A DNA stretch of 64,000 nt, taken from assembly GCA_007644065.1 (NCBI GenBank), contig VJWN01000010.1:1-64000 (forward strand). Reading direction: 5' to 3'. Of the stretch, positions 1-11,000 are shown one piece after another. Origin of the DNA: Margaritispora aquatica (taxonomy: Eukaryota > Ascomycota > Leotiomycetes > Helotiales > Discinellaceae). Each line of letters starts with the position of its first letter. The first letter of the stretch is position 1. Below the pieces are notes generated by a model, which saw only the letters and a list, made by a program, of their open reading frames with translations, did no database searches and was not told the origin of the DNA. The position numbers and the translations under genes were made by a program.

Positions 1-105
1 CTAACCCTAACCCTAACCCTAACCCTAACCCTAACCCTAACCCTAACCCTAACCCTAACCCTAACCCTAACCCTAACCCTAACCCTAACCCTAACCCTAA
101 CCCTA
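1..105. repeat. Telomeric repeat array (CCCTAA)n
   Basis: Perfect head-to-tail copies of CCCTAA run from the first base to about 105, roughly 17 units. This is the C-rich strand of the TTAGGG telomere repeat used by filamentous fungi, so the window begins at a physical chromosome end. One further degenerate unit (aaccctaacac) lies near 211-222. Confidence 0.98.
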
Positions 106-765
106 GAGTTTTGTATTAGTAGAGTTATTTCTTGGCATTGTTCAGAGCCCTATAGAGTTAGATCAAAACACCTAGCAGAATAGCTTATATAGACAAAAAT
201 GAACCCTATCCAAACCCTAACACTAAGATCCGAATAATCCTCTACGATTACGTGACTAGGATTATAAAGATTATAAGGATTACAGTATAATCCAAGAGAT
301 CTAAAAGATCTAGAAAAACGAAGATTCTATATAACGAAATAGGTTTTCTTAGATAAAAGCTTTATACTTAACTTTAAATAGTAATTTATACTTATTAGTA
401 ATATATTTAGGATTAATACGTTTAATCTACTGTACTTTAAATCCTTACCTTTTACCCCTAAACCAGCGATAGGGTCGTTACAGTTTAGTAAGCTATTCTA
501 AACACTAAACCGTCTTACTATATACTATATAATATATAACAAGAATCGTGAAAAACATATTAGTAACTAGGCATCTCTATTTGTTTGACTGATCAGGTGA
601 CCATCTGCATTTAGGCAAAATCTACAAGCAATACCTAATATCCTACAAATTCGGAGGCTCAGGAGGTCATCGCATGCTGTCAACAACAATAGCACAATAA
701 CAATGCCTGATTTCTATATTACGTAGCTTCCTACTACCAAAGTGACGCTGTAAAATATTCAACCA
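106..765. other. AT-rich subtelomeric spacer, no gene seen
   Basis: About 660 bases of AT-rich sequence between the telomere array and the first gene. It holds many short tata/ttag-rich stretches and a degenerate telomere-like unit near 211-222. No long open frame, RNA gene or transposon terminus was recognised. Confidence 0.6.
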
Positions 766-2294
766 ATGAATAATAACATCCTTTCCATCCCAGTCGAGAT
801 CCTTACTCGTATCTTTGAACGTTTCGATGACTTTACCCAGGTCATCGCATTTGCCTCAACATGCAAACATACTTATTCCGCCTGGGTTGAAGGCTCATCC
901 ACGATCATATGGAACGTAGCTAATTCCCAAATCCGCTCATTTGACGATGCCTTGATGGCGGTGAATATATTCTCGCATTGTGAATCGCAATCCATTGCTA
1001 ACACGACCAGGTACGAGCGACAGCCATCGTTTTGGAAGCCTACAAAGCAGCAATACTCCCACCAGCCGTCACAATGATCTCATTGAGCGGCAAAACAAAA
1101 CTGCCGGATCTCGAGGAGCTGAAAGAAGTTTTGAACGTGCAGTATCTAGTCTGGTGTCTTGAGTACATGTATTTCCATTCGACAGTAGTCCATACTCACT
1201 CCGACGACAAGCTTCTCCTAGATATGAAGTACACGTACCCGACGAGAAAAAAATGGGCCGCCATCTCGCATGAAGGGTCCTCGGAAGTGAAGGAAAAGAA
1301 GATAGAGTTCTTCCGGGACAATTTCTACAGGGCAATGTATCGTTTACTAATTGCTAGTGCTGTACTTGCTAGAGTTTATATGGCGCCACTATTCAAAGCA
1401 AGGGAAGAGGGCGGAAAGAATGCTTTCTTTGCTACTTTCGGGATTGATTATGGTACCAATTGGTACGATGAGACTCTAGACGACGTCGAGCAGTTTTACG
1501 CAACCGAAGATGACGTTGCATACCTCCGCCAATTCCCAGTGTACAATTTCGACGTCGCTGACTCTAGCGAAACCGGACAATGGAAGAATCAGGAATATGA
1601 AACCTGCTTCGGCGAATTCGCATCCTGGATTATCAGTGATGGAAGAACGAGAGCAGAAGCTGAACCCCAAAGCCCAGAAGACATTGAACCGGATTGGGCT
1701 GAGAACAAATCGGATATCGGCGCTATGAGAGAGCTGATGCTTCTCCTGGTCGCTTACAATCACTTCAACGTTCATTTCCAGAACTCCATTCGCAAAAGCT
1801 CTACTAAGAAGCCCTCTTACTGTGAGAAACCAGGAAATAGAACAGTCACAATTGTGCGTTTTGGACATTTCAAAGTGGAGGAGATAACAATGCCAGCAGT
1901 CGTTGAGGATCTCACCGATAACATGCTATACGCAGCATCTCATCCAGACCTAGAAGGTACAGCTGGACAAGATATCCAATACCATTTTGATGTTTGGTAC
2001 GCCATGTGGTTCCTTCAGCAAAGGATTCGAGATCCTGGATTTTCTTACCGTAGAGAGAAGCCATGGCCAGCTCCGACATTGGAATTCTGGATATTTGCTC
2101 TGAGACATTACCTCAATCTGGGATTCAAACCTGAAACTTTCTGGATTCCTCGCTCGATGCCGGAGGTCTCTGAAAGTATATGGTATGGTGAGGTGGGTAG
2201 AGGAACTGCTTTTCTGGACCCGAACTGGGCTCCGGTGCAGAGATATAGACCTGGATATGTGTCTTGGTATCCTGAAAACAACAGAGTTCATTGA
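766..2294 (+). CDS. F-box domain protein
   Basis: Two-exon model: 766-960 and 1011-2294, giving 492 aa. The 50-nt intron 961-1010 starts gtgaat, holds a gctaac branch-like site and ends ccag; removing it keeps the frame and continues smoothly from the N-terminal part. Residues 1-45 fit an F-box (LSIPVEILTRIFERF, then a CKHTYSAW-like segment). F-box proteins bind Skp1 and deliver substrates to SCF ubiquitin ligases. The rest is an acidic, Trp/Tyr-rich region typical of fungal F-box proteins with no named C-terminal domain, so the substrate is unknown. It is the gene nearest the telomere. F-box call fairly sure; function beyond that unknown. Confidence 0.75.
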
Positions 2295-2727
2295 AGGAGA
2301 AAAAATCTATATTCTCACAGGAACAGACATATCTTGAAGCCAGAGTGGATTGAAGACAATCTGATGCATCTGCATGCACGCCTCCTCTCAGCACCGGAAT
2401 AAGTTAATAACAACAACTCAACTCAATCAGCACCCACCATACACACATCTCTCAGGCAGAATCACCCCCAGCATCCCACCAATTTTCCCACTCAAAATTT
2501 ACCAAATCATCCAAAACACCATTGTCTCCCCATTAGCCATCACACTCCAACCCCCACACTCCCTCTATCACAAGGCCCCACCTTGTACTCCCTCCCTCCC
2601 ATGATCAACCTGTCCTTTCTCTGCAATCCCATTCGGACAAAGTCAGCTTCTAATTTCCAATTTTCTGATTTTACTCACTTCCTCCTGTCCTTAAAAATCA
2701 AGAATCAAGGACATTTGTCTGCACGAT
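2295..2727. other. Intergenic spacer, no gene seen
   Basis: About 430 bases between the 3' ends of two convergent genes. It is rich in C/A-biased, pyrimidine-rich sequence with short open frames only. No conserved feature was recognised. Confidence 0.5.
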
Positions 2728-4561
2728 CTAGTGCTCTACTTTCTCATTTTCAACACCTATTATACCCGCCTCCTGGATCTCCTCTGCACTCTTCACCATC
2801 TTCCCATCTTTCAGACCGTAATCCGTATCTAGCTCGGTTCTCAATTCGATTTCCTTCTCCAACAACGCCACCAGGAAAATGACAGCAGTGAAAATAATAG
2901 CAATTAGCCAGACACGTTTCAGTGCGCCCACGTCAGCATTAACTATAGCTGGTCTGAACTGCACAGGGAAAGAAGCGACGAAGTTTGCGTTGGCATTCTC
3001 GTATGCTCGACCATGTGTGAAACTGAGCGTATGGAAGGGTCAATCGTCCCACTCAATTGATCAAATCGATTGTTGAATATTGCAGCAGGAATAGCAACAC
3101 CCCAGATGGTACCAAGGGAGCGAACAAATGACCATGTTCCTGTTGATGAAGCCACTTCGCTCTCAGGTAAACCGGCTTGGATAGCTTGAAGGGTTGTGGA
3201 GACAGTGAAACCCATACCAGTGCTCATTATCAATTCTAGGAAAACGAATACAGCTGTGTGAGAGTTCTGATTCAAAATCGCACTGACACCCATTTCGATA
3301 GTGAAAACCGCTCCTGAGAAGATATGAATCGGCTTGTATCGACCAGTCTTTCCAACAATAGCACCTCCAACTGCTCCAAAAAAAAAAAAAAATCCGATTG
3401 TAATCGGAAAAAGAAGAATACCAGATCGTGTGATTGATGTTCCTAAGACAGCCTGGAAATAGATAGGGTAGAAGTATATGGCCCAAAATGTGATGAGCAT
3501 GCACATGAAAGAGATGAAGAAGCCGGCAGCGCTGGTCCGGCTCATGAAGTGTTGAGTAGGCATGACCGGACAAGGACAGAAGCGGGACGTCTCGAAGATG
3601 AAGAACAGAATGAATCCTGCAAGACCGATAATAAGGGGTACAATGACATGGCCTGAAGACCATGAGCAATTCGTGCCGCCATATGTTAAGGCCCAAAGAC
3701 AGGAAAATGTTGATCCCATGAGCAACGCATTACCAGGAATATCCAACTTCTTAAGCCGATCCATGGTAGTTCCTTCACGCTTCCACTTTACTTGCAAAAA
3801 GAAGATCAACAACAACAATGCTGCACCACCCAGTGGCAAATTGATGTAGAAGATCCACCTCCATGTTGCGTGATCGGTCAAAAGCGCATCGATAAAAGGT
3901 CCAATTGTTGTCCCAACACTGATGGTGAGAAAGAGAATCCCCATCAAGGCTGCACGTTCGCGCATGGGCACGAGGTCGCAGATGATCATGTCGATGAGCA
4001 TATTGATACCTCCTGCTCCTGTACCCTGTATAGCTCTCGCAGCTATCAACATGTTGATCGAGTTTGCACCTCCGCATAGCCCACTTCCGAGTACAAAGAT
4101 ACAAGTTGTTCCAATCATCACATATCGTCTACCCCAGAGATTGGCGAGTTGTCCATAGAGAGGTTGAAAGGCAGCACTAGATTCAGGATTAGCTTGTGAA
4201 CCATTCTAGGAACTGTCAAACTGTCTTACCAGGTGAGGAAATACACATTAACAACCCAAATGTAGTTACTGCCGCCATTCAAATCTTTGATAATGGTTGG
4301 CAAAGACGTCGATAGAACGGTACTATCAAGAGCAGAGATCAGACCCGTACCACAGAGACCAGCGAAACAAAGCCAGCAGCTTGTCGGATAATGAGTCTTG
4401 GTTTGTTCTGCTTCTTGCACGCTTTCTGGGGTGTCCGAGTCAGCATTGGCAGGCGCGTTCATCTTGGACTTTTCTGAAGCCATATTGTTGCTTTCTGAGG
4501 TATCAGAATCCAAAGTGGAGTATGAAGGATTCTCTGGCTTAGGAATTTCGGTCCCCATCAT
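2728..4561 (-). pseudogene. DHA2-type MFS multidrug/toxin exporter, frameshifted near the 3' end
   Basis: Exon 1 is 4561-4230, intron 4229-4177, then 4176 to 2728. Exon 1 has a polar N-terminus and begins TM1 with GLISALDSTVLSTSLPTI, a 14-TM DHA2 signature; exon 2 carries LYGQLANLWGRR, typical of the loop after TM2, and RAIQGTGAGG. These exporters pump drugs or fungal secondary metabolites. Near 3020-3060 the family-like protein jumps frame: the upstream frame ends at 2943, while a -1/+2 frame carries a HGRAYENANANFVASFP segment and then the last TM and acidic tail. A 53-nt intron with a poor GTCGAG donor could bypass this, but would delete that family-like segment. A homopolymer (15 A on the plus strand, about 3379-3393) encodes a poly-Phe stretch in a helix. 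It is probably a disabled exporter of the dead metabolite cluster beside it; a sequencing error is possible. Confidence 0.7.
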
Positions 4562-5786
4562 GCAAAAGAACAGTAGTCGCAAAATGAATGGGATTGGTTG
4601 AATGGAATACAATTGCAGCTGCAAAATCGGATGCGGCCAAGTCCAATTTATATCGAGTTGTAGGATTGGGATTGAATGTGGAATTCCCTTTTGCGGACTA
4701 GTTTTTCGGTTGAGGTCATGTCCATGACGATTAAGCGAAAGTTCGGACGTTCCGAATCGCTTCATTACCTTTTTGGGACATGTACCTAATATTCGGACAC
4801 ATGAAAAATAGCACGTTCAACAGGAAGATTAAGTGTTTGATTTCTCTAAACCTGCCGTTAGCAATACTATAATGGTTCCCGTTCCCTGAGCTCCGAACTT
4901 CTTAATGCTGTATGGTTGACTGGGAAGCTGTCCAAAGCTAAGATCATGAAGGCTTGCATGTATTGCGGAAGTGGCAACGAAACCTTCAACTTCTCTAAAA
5001 ACAACATTACAATTTCCAGAGATGATAGAAGACATAACTGTATGTGCAACAAGAACCGATCATCTACAGTACCTGCTGTGCGGATAGATAGACACAACTG
5101 CGTCTGTAACGTTGTCGCTTGAATGTTGAATGATTGTTGACTCTCTGTCTCTGAGCTCAATTCGAATTCCCTTCAACTTGATTTGAGTATCCCCCTCTAT
5201 CCTCTCCTCTACAATCAAGCCCACATTCGCAAAGAGCCTACCTGCCGTGATCGCCGCTTCTGTGCATTTTGAGCCAAGTGTTTTGAGGATACCCTAGAGG
5301 TGCAAAGTCGTCAATAGGGAAGCTCTCATCGCTCAAAATTTCGTTGTTAAGATATCCTTCCACAAATTCAACACCCTCAGGGTCATAAAGATTGAAAAGC
5401 TTCGGATCTTGCTTCCCAAGCCTTCGGAATTCCCTTGTTTGAGCATGACTTGGCTTTTCTCCTGCAATGACAGTGATCTTCTATTGAGAGTGCTGTAAGG
5501 ACACCAAACCACTAGAAGTGATCCAATTGACGTATTGCTAAGGCGTAGCGTGTCTAACGGAAACACCCTCAGAAACAATCATTCTCGCTATAGCAATTGC
5601 ATCATGTTTTGCTTCTGGAACACCCCCAAGAAGATGATTGGAGATGCACGCCAGAACCAAATGGCGGTTTCCAGGTTCCCGATGATTACTCTATTTGATC
5701 CACCTATCCTGAATGCCAAAGAGATATTCCTTTAGAAGCTCAAGTTGACCCCCTCGTGTACATGATGATCGCTGTCGAGAACAAGG
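4562..5786. other. Degenerate region downstream (in minus-strand sense) of the PKS-NRPS relic
   Basis: No intact gene. On the minus strand, short open pieces with protein-like composition (for example around 5580-5330 and 5160-4830) are broken by many stops and frame changes. By position they could be the continuation of the decayed PKS-NRPS, but I could not assign a domain to any of them. Confidence 0.35.
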
Positions 5787-6378
5787 TCGAAGGCCTTCAT
5801 CACGGGCAGCTACAGCTTTGACAGCCTTGGTGAAATCGTTGATTCTAAGAGGCCAATTCAAGCGAATAGAGGCCGTGATATTGAACGTAGTTGGCTTTGT
5901 AGAATAATGCTAATGGGGCCAAGATCTTGACTGGTCTAATGATATTGAGATCACCCTCTTAAACCGCTTATCAGAATCATGAATTTTGGTGAAAGTGTCA
6001 TTTGTGGAAGTGACACTCGACAAAACAGGTGTGTTAGCCAAGTCCATTGCGCTTTCTTTGCCACCTCCGCTAGCGCTGGAAGAAGATTTGAACTCTGCTG
6101 CAGCTCTATATTCAGCAGCGCTGGAATTGAGAGCCTGGATATGTTCAAGGGATACTGTCTACTCCTGATTGTCTTCATCTTCTTCGAAAGGAGTCGATAC
6201 CAAGTTCGTCCGTATGCTTGTTTAAAATAGAGGCTGACGGATCGGTTTGCAATGTCGACTTCAATTTGTCAACGAGAGAATCTAAGTATATTAGGCTATA
6301 AATACCATTGTATGTCTGTTTTACATACCTTGAATGATTTCTTGGATTCCTTCTGGTGTGGTGGCGGTAAGCAGTTGC
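5787..6378 (-). pseudogene. Relic of a hybrid PKS-NRPS (ACP and start of condensation domain)
   Basis: Reading the minus strand, 6378 to about 6190 encodes ATTPEGIQEIIQ, then a 47-nt intron-like gap (about 6329-6282), then DKLKSTLQTDPSASIL and KHTDELGIDS. This is the end of a carrier-protein domain, with the phosphopantetheine Ser in the GIDS motif. Stops and frame changes follow. Next come a Ser/Gly-rich linker (SSSSASGGGKES) and 5891-5787, TFNITASIRL then NDFTKAVKAVAARDEGLR, the start of an NRPS condensation domain. ACP, low-complexity linker, then C domain is the order in fungal PKS-NRPS hybrids that make tetramic-acid and related compounds. The KS, AT and reductive domains are gone and the remaining pieces cannot be translated through. 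It lies between an exporter and regulator/oxidase relics, as in a biosynthetic cluster. Confidence 0.7.
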
Positions 6379-6644
6379 ACAAGTCACATCGTTTTGAACA
6401 CAACGTAGAGGAGTATATATCTCATCTAACCAACGAGGTTTATATAAGTAAGTACTAATCTCAACTACCTAGGTACAATAGGCTATTGTTACGAAGATTG
6501 TGTCGAAGGATTCGACATATACGACTACACTGGCTTACCAACTACAACAAAGCGTTCACCATACAGCTCGTGTTGAAAGCCTAGTCTCCAAGAGCTTGTC
6601 TATGAAGAGCAGATTAGGCTAATGTTATTAATCGAAAAGATAAG

Positions 6645-7451
6645 GTGATTCGAAATGAGGATGCAAGGTGCAAACCCTCTAATAAAAACACTGCCGAGCA
6701 CCTGTTCCGAACAATTGATGGCTCTTTGTGTCAAAACAATAGTATAGGTAGATTATTTCAAGGAACTGAACTGTTCTTGGAATTACTCCAGGATTATAAA
6801 ACACATTCACATGCCACAACCCCGGTGGATGATCTATTTGAATCCAATGACGTCGCTCAATCTCTCATTGATCATTCGGCAAATCCTCAGCAAAGAATAG
6901 AGACTAGATGGTCAGTTATAGAGTCATATCTCGGTCGGTCAAAGCCACCTGGAATGATGACACCCACATCAACAGCATCCGAAACGTCCGACAAATCTTC
7001 GTATCCTCAATGCCCCACCATCGACATATCGTCCATCATCATCTTGAATTGTTATGTTACTTCACTGAAAACATTCGAGGCTCTTTTCCTTTCCTTTTCC
7101 TTTCAATACATTCTCCAAGTTCCATCATCGTCGCCTTTATACTCAAGACTCCCACCTACAATCCCCGACTTTCATATAAATGGCTTCCAATTGAAGAACT
7201 ATCGAACTCTCGAACTCAAGATTCTTTTTCAAGTGAGTCGGCATTTACTAGATTCTGTACAAAAATCTATGGGCCTCATGAGTCAAACTGAGGGGACAGG
7301 AGAAGGTATTTTTAAGGATCCTATTTTCCAGAATCTATTGCAAACGTTATTGAAAAGGAATGCTCTAGATATTGGGGGGGAGGATTCCACGGGCATGAAG
7401 AAGGTGCGCGATTTATTGGCGTCTATGGAATCCACATTGGATTCTCAGTGA
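6645..7451 (+). pseudogene. AflR-type regulator C-terminal half without zinc cluster
   Basis: An open frame of 268 aa. The segment IIILNCYVTSLKTFEALF followed by a Pro/Ser-rich stretch, GFQLKNYRTLELKILFQVS, and HLLDSVQKSMGL matches the C-terminal region of aflatoxin-regulator-like Zn2Cys6 proteins that control fungal metabolite clusters. No CX2CX6C zinc cluster is present in this frame, nor did I see one in the roughly 500 bases upstream. The protein would therefore lack its DNA-binding domain, so it is either a 5'-truncated relic or a non-binding fragment. Its position between PKS-NRPS and monooxygenase relics supports a former cluster regulator. Family call moderately sure; loss of the N-terminus is what I can see. 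Confidence 0.6.
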
Positions 7452-7509
7452 TAAAATGCTTCAAGGAAACTTAGATTAGTCGAAGAAAAGTGGTGGGGTA
7501 GAAGAGCAT

Positions 7510-8908
7510 TCGAAAGCGGTGGCGTGCTCAATCTCCTCAAGTTACCAATAGTCCCAGGAACTGCAGACTATCAGGACGACACCTTCTACTCATCGCCTTG
7601 GAGCTATTCGGTTACCGAGGGATCGCCCAGATTGCCCACAGATCCGTCTTTTGAAAAACTCAGAAACAAACGAGGAGCCGCCATTGGCACTGGCACTGGC
7701 ACTAGGGCATCACCCATTCAAATAGTTCCGTATGTTGCGGGCTATGCGAAGCATTTATATGTCGTTCAGCGTACGCCATTATCTATAGACATTCGTGGCC
7801 AGCAGAAGACCGATCCCGAATGGTGAGCGAATTTTCCAAGTTTCTTTTGTTACCTATTGAGCAATACTGACCTGGGTCCTTGAGCAATACTGACCTGAGT
7901 CCTTGCACAGGTTCAAGACAGAGGTAGAAAATTGTGTAGGATAGCAGCGCGAGCGTAACAAGAACTTTAACCAGCAATTTACTACTAAAAAGCGGCCTGC
8001 GATCAACCTTGTGGATGACAGATTAACCAATGCTACAGGCTTGGCTCCTGTTATTGGCAATCTTCATGGACCGTTGAAGGCAGAGGAATTGCCAGCATAT
8101 ATCCAGAGTCTCCATGCCACGAACCGACTCGGCGATCGCGTGCAGAGCGCTGTTAAAGATCCAAGTGTTGTCGAGAAGCTGAAGCCCTGGTTCCCAACTT
8201 GGTGCAAGCGGCCTTGCTTCAACGGCAAATGCCTTTAGTCATCAACAGACACAACGTCACGCTCTTCGATACTGCAGGCAAAGGTACGGATGGTATCACT
8301 ACCGACTCAATTGTTGTCGCGGGCCAGTCTTACCCCGTTGGCCTCATTATCTTCACTATGGGCTTCACCGCGCCATACGGTGGCTCGCTAGCAGCAAAAG
8401 CTAACGTGAGCATCACCGGCCGCAATGGCATCTCCATGAACGAAGAATAGGCTTGTACCTGTGCGACCACGCTGCAGGCAGTCCTCAGCCCCAATTTCCT
8501 CAATCTCTTCCTTTCTGGGTCATGGCAAGGCGTGGCGAGCGCAAACTACCTCTTCAACGCTAACTCCTTGGCAAAGCATGCTGCATATATCTTGACGACA
8601 GCGAAGAGCAGAGTCAAGACTGAGGAGCCATTTGCTATAGTTCCCACAGCTGTAGAGGTGGATGATTTGGTGCAGCAGATTGTGAGCAGATCGGTACTCT
8701 TGGCCGCTACGATGGGTTGCACACCTGGCTACTTCAATCTTGAAGGTGACACTGACAAGATAAAGCCCAAGGAATTTTGAAGGTGGCGCGTGGTGGAACT
8801 TGGGATACGGGTCTTAAGAGTTTTCTGGAGCATGTGGAAATTTGGCGTGCTGAAGGTAATATGCAGGGTATTGAGGTGCAAGTGCAAAGCTGTCTTGGGT
8901 CCCGCTAG
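7510..8908 (+). pseudogene. Baeyer-Villiger-type FAD monooxygenase, truncated and broken
   Basis: Fragments in order match the middle and C-terminal parts of fungal BVMOs: GVLNLLKLPIVPGTADYQ, the second Rossmann motif region, YAKHLYVVQRTPLSIDIRG, LKPWFPTWCKRP, FTMGFTAPYGGS, then AKHAAYIL and MGCTPGYFNLEG, ending with EIWRAEGNMQGIEV. The N-terminal FAD motif (GxGxxG) is missing. Lesions: TAG at 7942-7944, frame change near 8225, TAG at 8448-8450 and another frame change near 8775. A putative intron (about 7823-7910) contains a 23-bp tandem duplication, and a gcactg hexamer repeat near 7685-7704 has expanded the Rossmann glycine motif. Intact relatives oxidise ketones or aldehydes to esters in secondary metabolism; this copy is dead. 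Confidence 0.8.
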
Positions 8909-9656
8909 TTATAATACCTACCTTGACCTTCTCTGTACCCTCGGAATCAACAAATAAACATACTTTGGTAGCTATATAGGATTTGAAGCTCGCATGAGCC
9001 ATTGTGGATATTTAAAGCTCTCATTCATACATGGCCAGAATGGTGTTCAAAATTACTCACCTTCGTCTCAAGCTTGCTGACCATAGTTCAAGTCAAAGCA
9101 AGTTCTTTGAGTAATGTTCACTCCACTTACTTTCGCAAGTAGCAAAAGCAAAACATAGCAGACGCAACTAAGTTTCATGTCCTATACCACACGCATGGAT
9201 TACCCAAAAGGGCCTAACTCATACTGAAGCGAGCCGCATACGTAGCACATTGCACCAGGAACTCCTTGCCTGTCGTTCGATTTAAAAACTCGCAAGGAGG
9301 CTTTTCGTCTGATCATTGGTACATCTGGCATCTGGGTGGCGGCACATGCGTACAAACAACAAGTCATTGGAAGCTACATGAGGGCGTTGATGGGCATCCA
9401 AAATAGAAAACAACTTGATCTTTCGCGAGGAAACGAACGGTTTGTGTTTGGTGATCTACCGTGTGGTGGGATCTTCCGATGTCTTGCGTATGATTCACAG
9501 ATCTGCTTTGCTTGTGATCATCGACCTGGTATTAAATAAGTGAGGCTAATCTCCCTGGCACTGTCCCACAAACATCTCTAGACGAAAGCAAACACACCTG
9601 TCCACAGAAACATCTACAATCAATACTCATCAGCGGACCAGAATCGAAAGGGAAAA
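8909..9656. other. Intergenic spacer, no gene supported
   Basis: A short open frame (9336-9539) has unremarkable composition and no recognisable motif. The last 150 bases would be the promoter and 5' leader of the downstream SUR7-like gene, whose ATG at 9657 is preceded by an A-rich context. Confidence 0.5.
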
Positions 9657-11000
9657 ATGGTGTTCAACTTTGCAAAGAAGGTGCTGAGGCTGAACAGACT
9701 CCCAGCGCTAGTAACGCTTGTATCAGCAATCGTAGCTTTCAGTCTCTCCCTAGTCGTCCTGCTAGCCAGTGGCTCAAGTGGAAATCTCATCAAGTATGAT
9801 ATGATGATGGTACGTCATACGTCTCTGGTCTTTCTTTTCTGCATTAACTGGCTGACATTCTATCCTAGCTCAACACATCCACACTTCTGCAAAACGCTGT
9901 CAAAGTAGAAAACGTGGGCGCTGCGGCATCATCCACCACTCGTCGAGTCCTCATGCCTCGCGCCACTACCCCGCCATCCCTCGAAGCTGCTCAACTTGTC
10001 CGACAAGCTGAGCGCGACCTCATCTCCGATGCATCTACATTCTTTGCAGGCCTCAACCCAACTGCAACATCGGGTCTTGCTGCAAGTGCAACCTCTATCT
10101 TTGGCGCTGCCACCAGCGCCGTTGGCGGTGCAGTCGGCACTGCGATTGGCCAATTAGGGACCTTAGCTGCGGAAGAAGTTGTGAAGGTGATCAATGATGT
10201 TGTCGAAGAGGTGTTGGATAGCTTGGGCGTGCAACAGTATTATGTACTGTATATGACTGAGTTCTGTGGCGGAAATTGGGTGCCGAATTATACGGACCCG
10301 AATGCGGTCATGAACATGACGAGTTGTACAAAATATAGTGAGTTGAATCCCACATCATTGCTTTTAAAAAACAAGTTGGACACTGATATTTGATCAAGGT
10401 GACATTAGCGGACCTGCGCCCTCAAATTCAACACTTACCATCGGCCAAACCAGACTTGATTTCTCTGCGATCAACATTCCCAATAAGCTCTCTGGAACAG
10501 GCGGTCAACTTTCCTTGATATTTAATCTGATCTTCGCTCTCCAAGCTATTGGGGTTATCTGCACTGGTATTCTGATACTAGCCTGCCCTCTCTCCATCGC
10601 ACTACCAATCTTCAACGGTGGCATCGTCCGTTTCGCAATCGCTGGCCTCGCAACAATAGCTGGCATATCTCTCGCCATCGACTCAGCGGTCTTGTCACTT
10701 GTACCCATCATTGCAGGAAGGTTGATAAATCAGCTTGCTAGTGATCTTGGAGCTCAGGCCCATGTTGGAGGGAACTTTATTGCGATGACCATAGTCAGTT
10801 CTGTGTTAATGCTTATTAGTGCAGTTCTGTGGTTTATCCAATGGTTTGATAATACATTCCAAAGAAGAAGCACGGCTGGTGATAAGATTATCGATGCAAA
10901 TGCAGAGCCCAGGATGAGGATTGGGAATCCAGTGATTATCAAAACACCACGGGAATCATATGGTGGATATCAGGAGAGTGGGACGGTGAGAAGTATCTAA
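9657..11000 (+). CDS. SUR7/PalI-like four-TM plasma-membrane protein
   Basis: Three exons: 9657-9809, 9869-10337 and 10399-11000, giving 407 aa; introns are gtacgt..ctag (59 nt) and gtgagt..caag (61 nt) and both joins keep frame. Topology: one TM at about residues 17-38, a long extracellular part with Ala/Gly-rich amphipathic segments and a FCGGNW...MTSC region, then three closely spaced TMs from the third exon and a basic cytoplasmic tail. One N-terminal TM, a large loop with a Cys-containing W-x-C-like region, and three C-terminal TMs is the layout of the SUR7/PalI family, which works in eisosomes/cortical patches or ambient-pH sensing. The specific role is not determinable. No lesions seen. 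Confidence 0.7.

Noticed and set aside
9336..9539. 67-codon frame as a gene
   Set aside because: Too short and without a recognisable domain or conserved neighbour.
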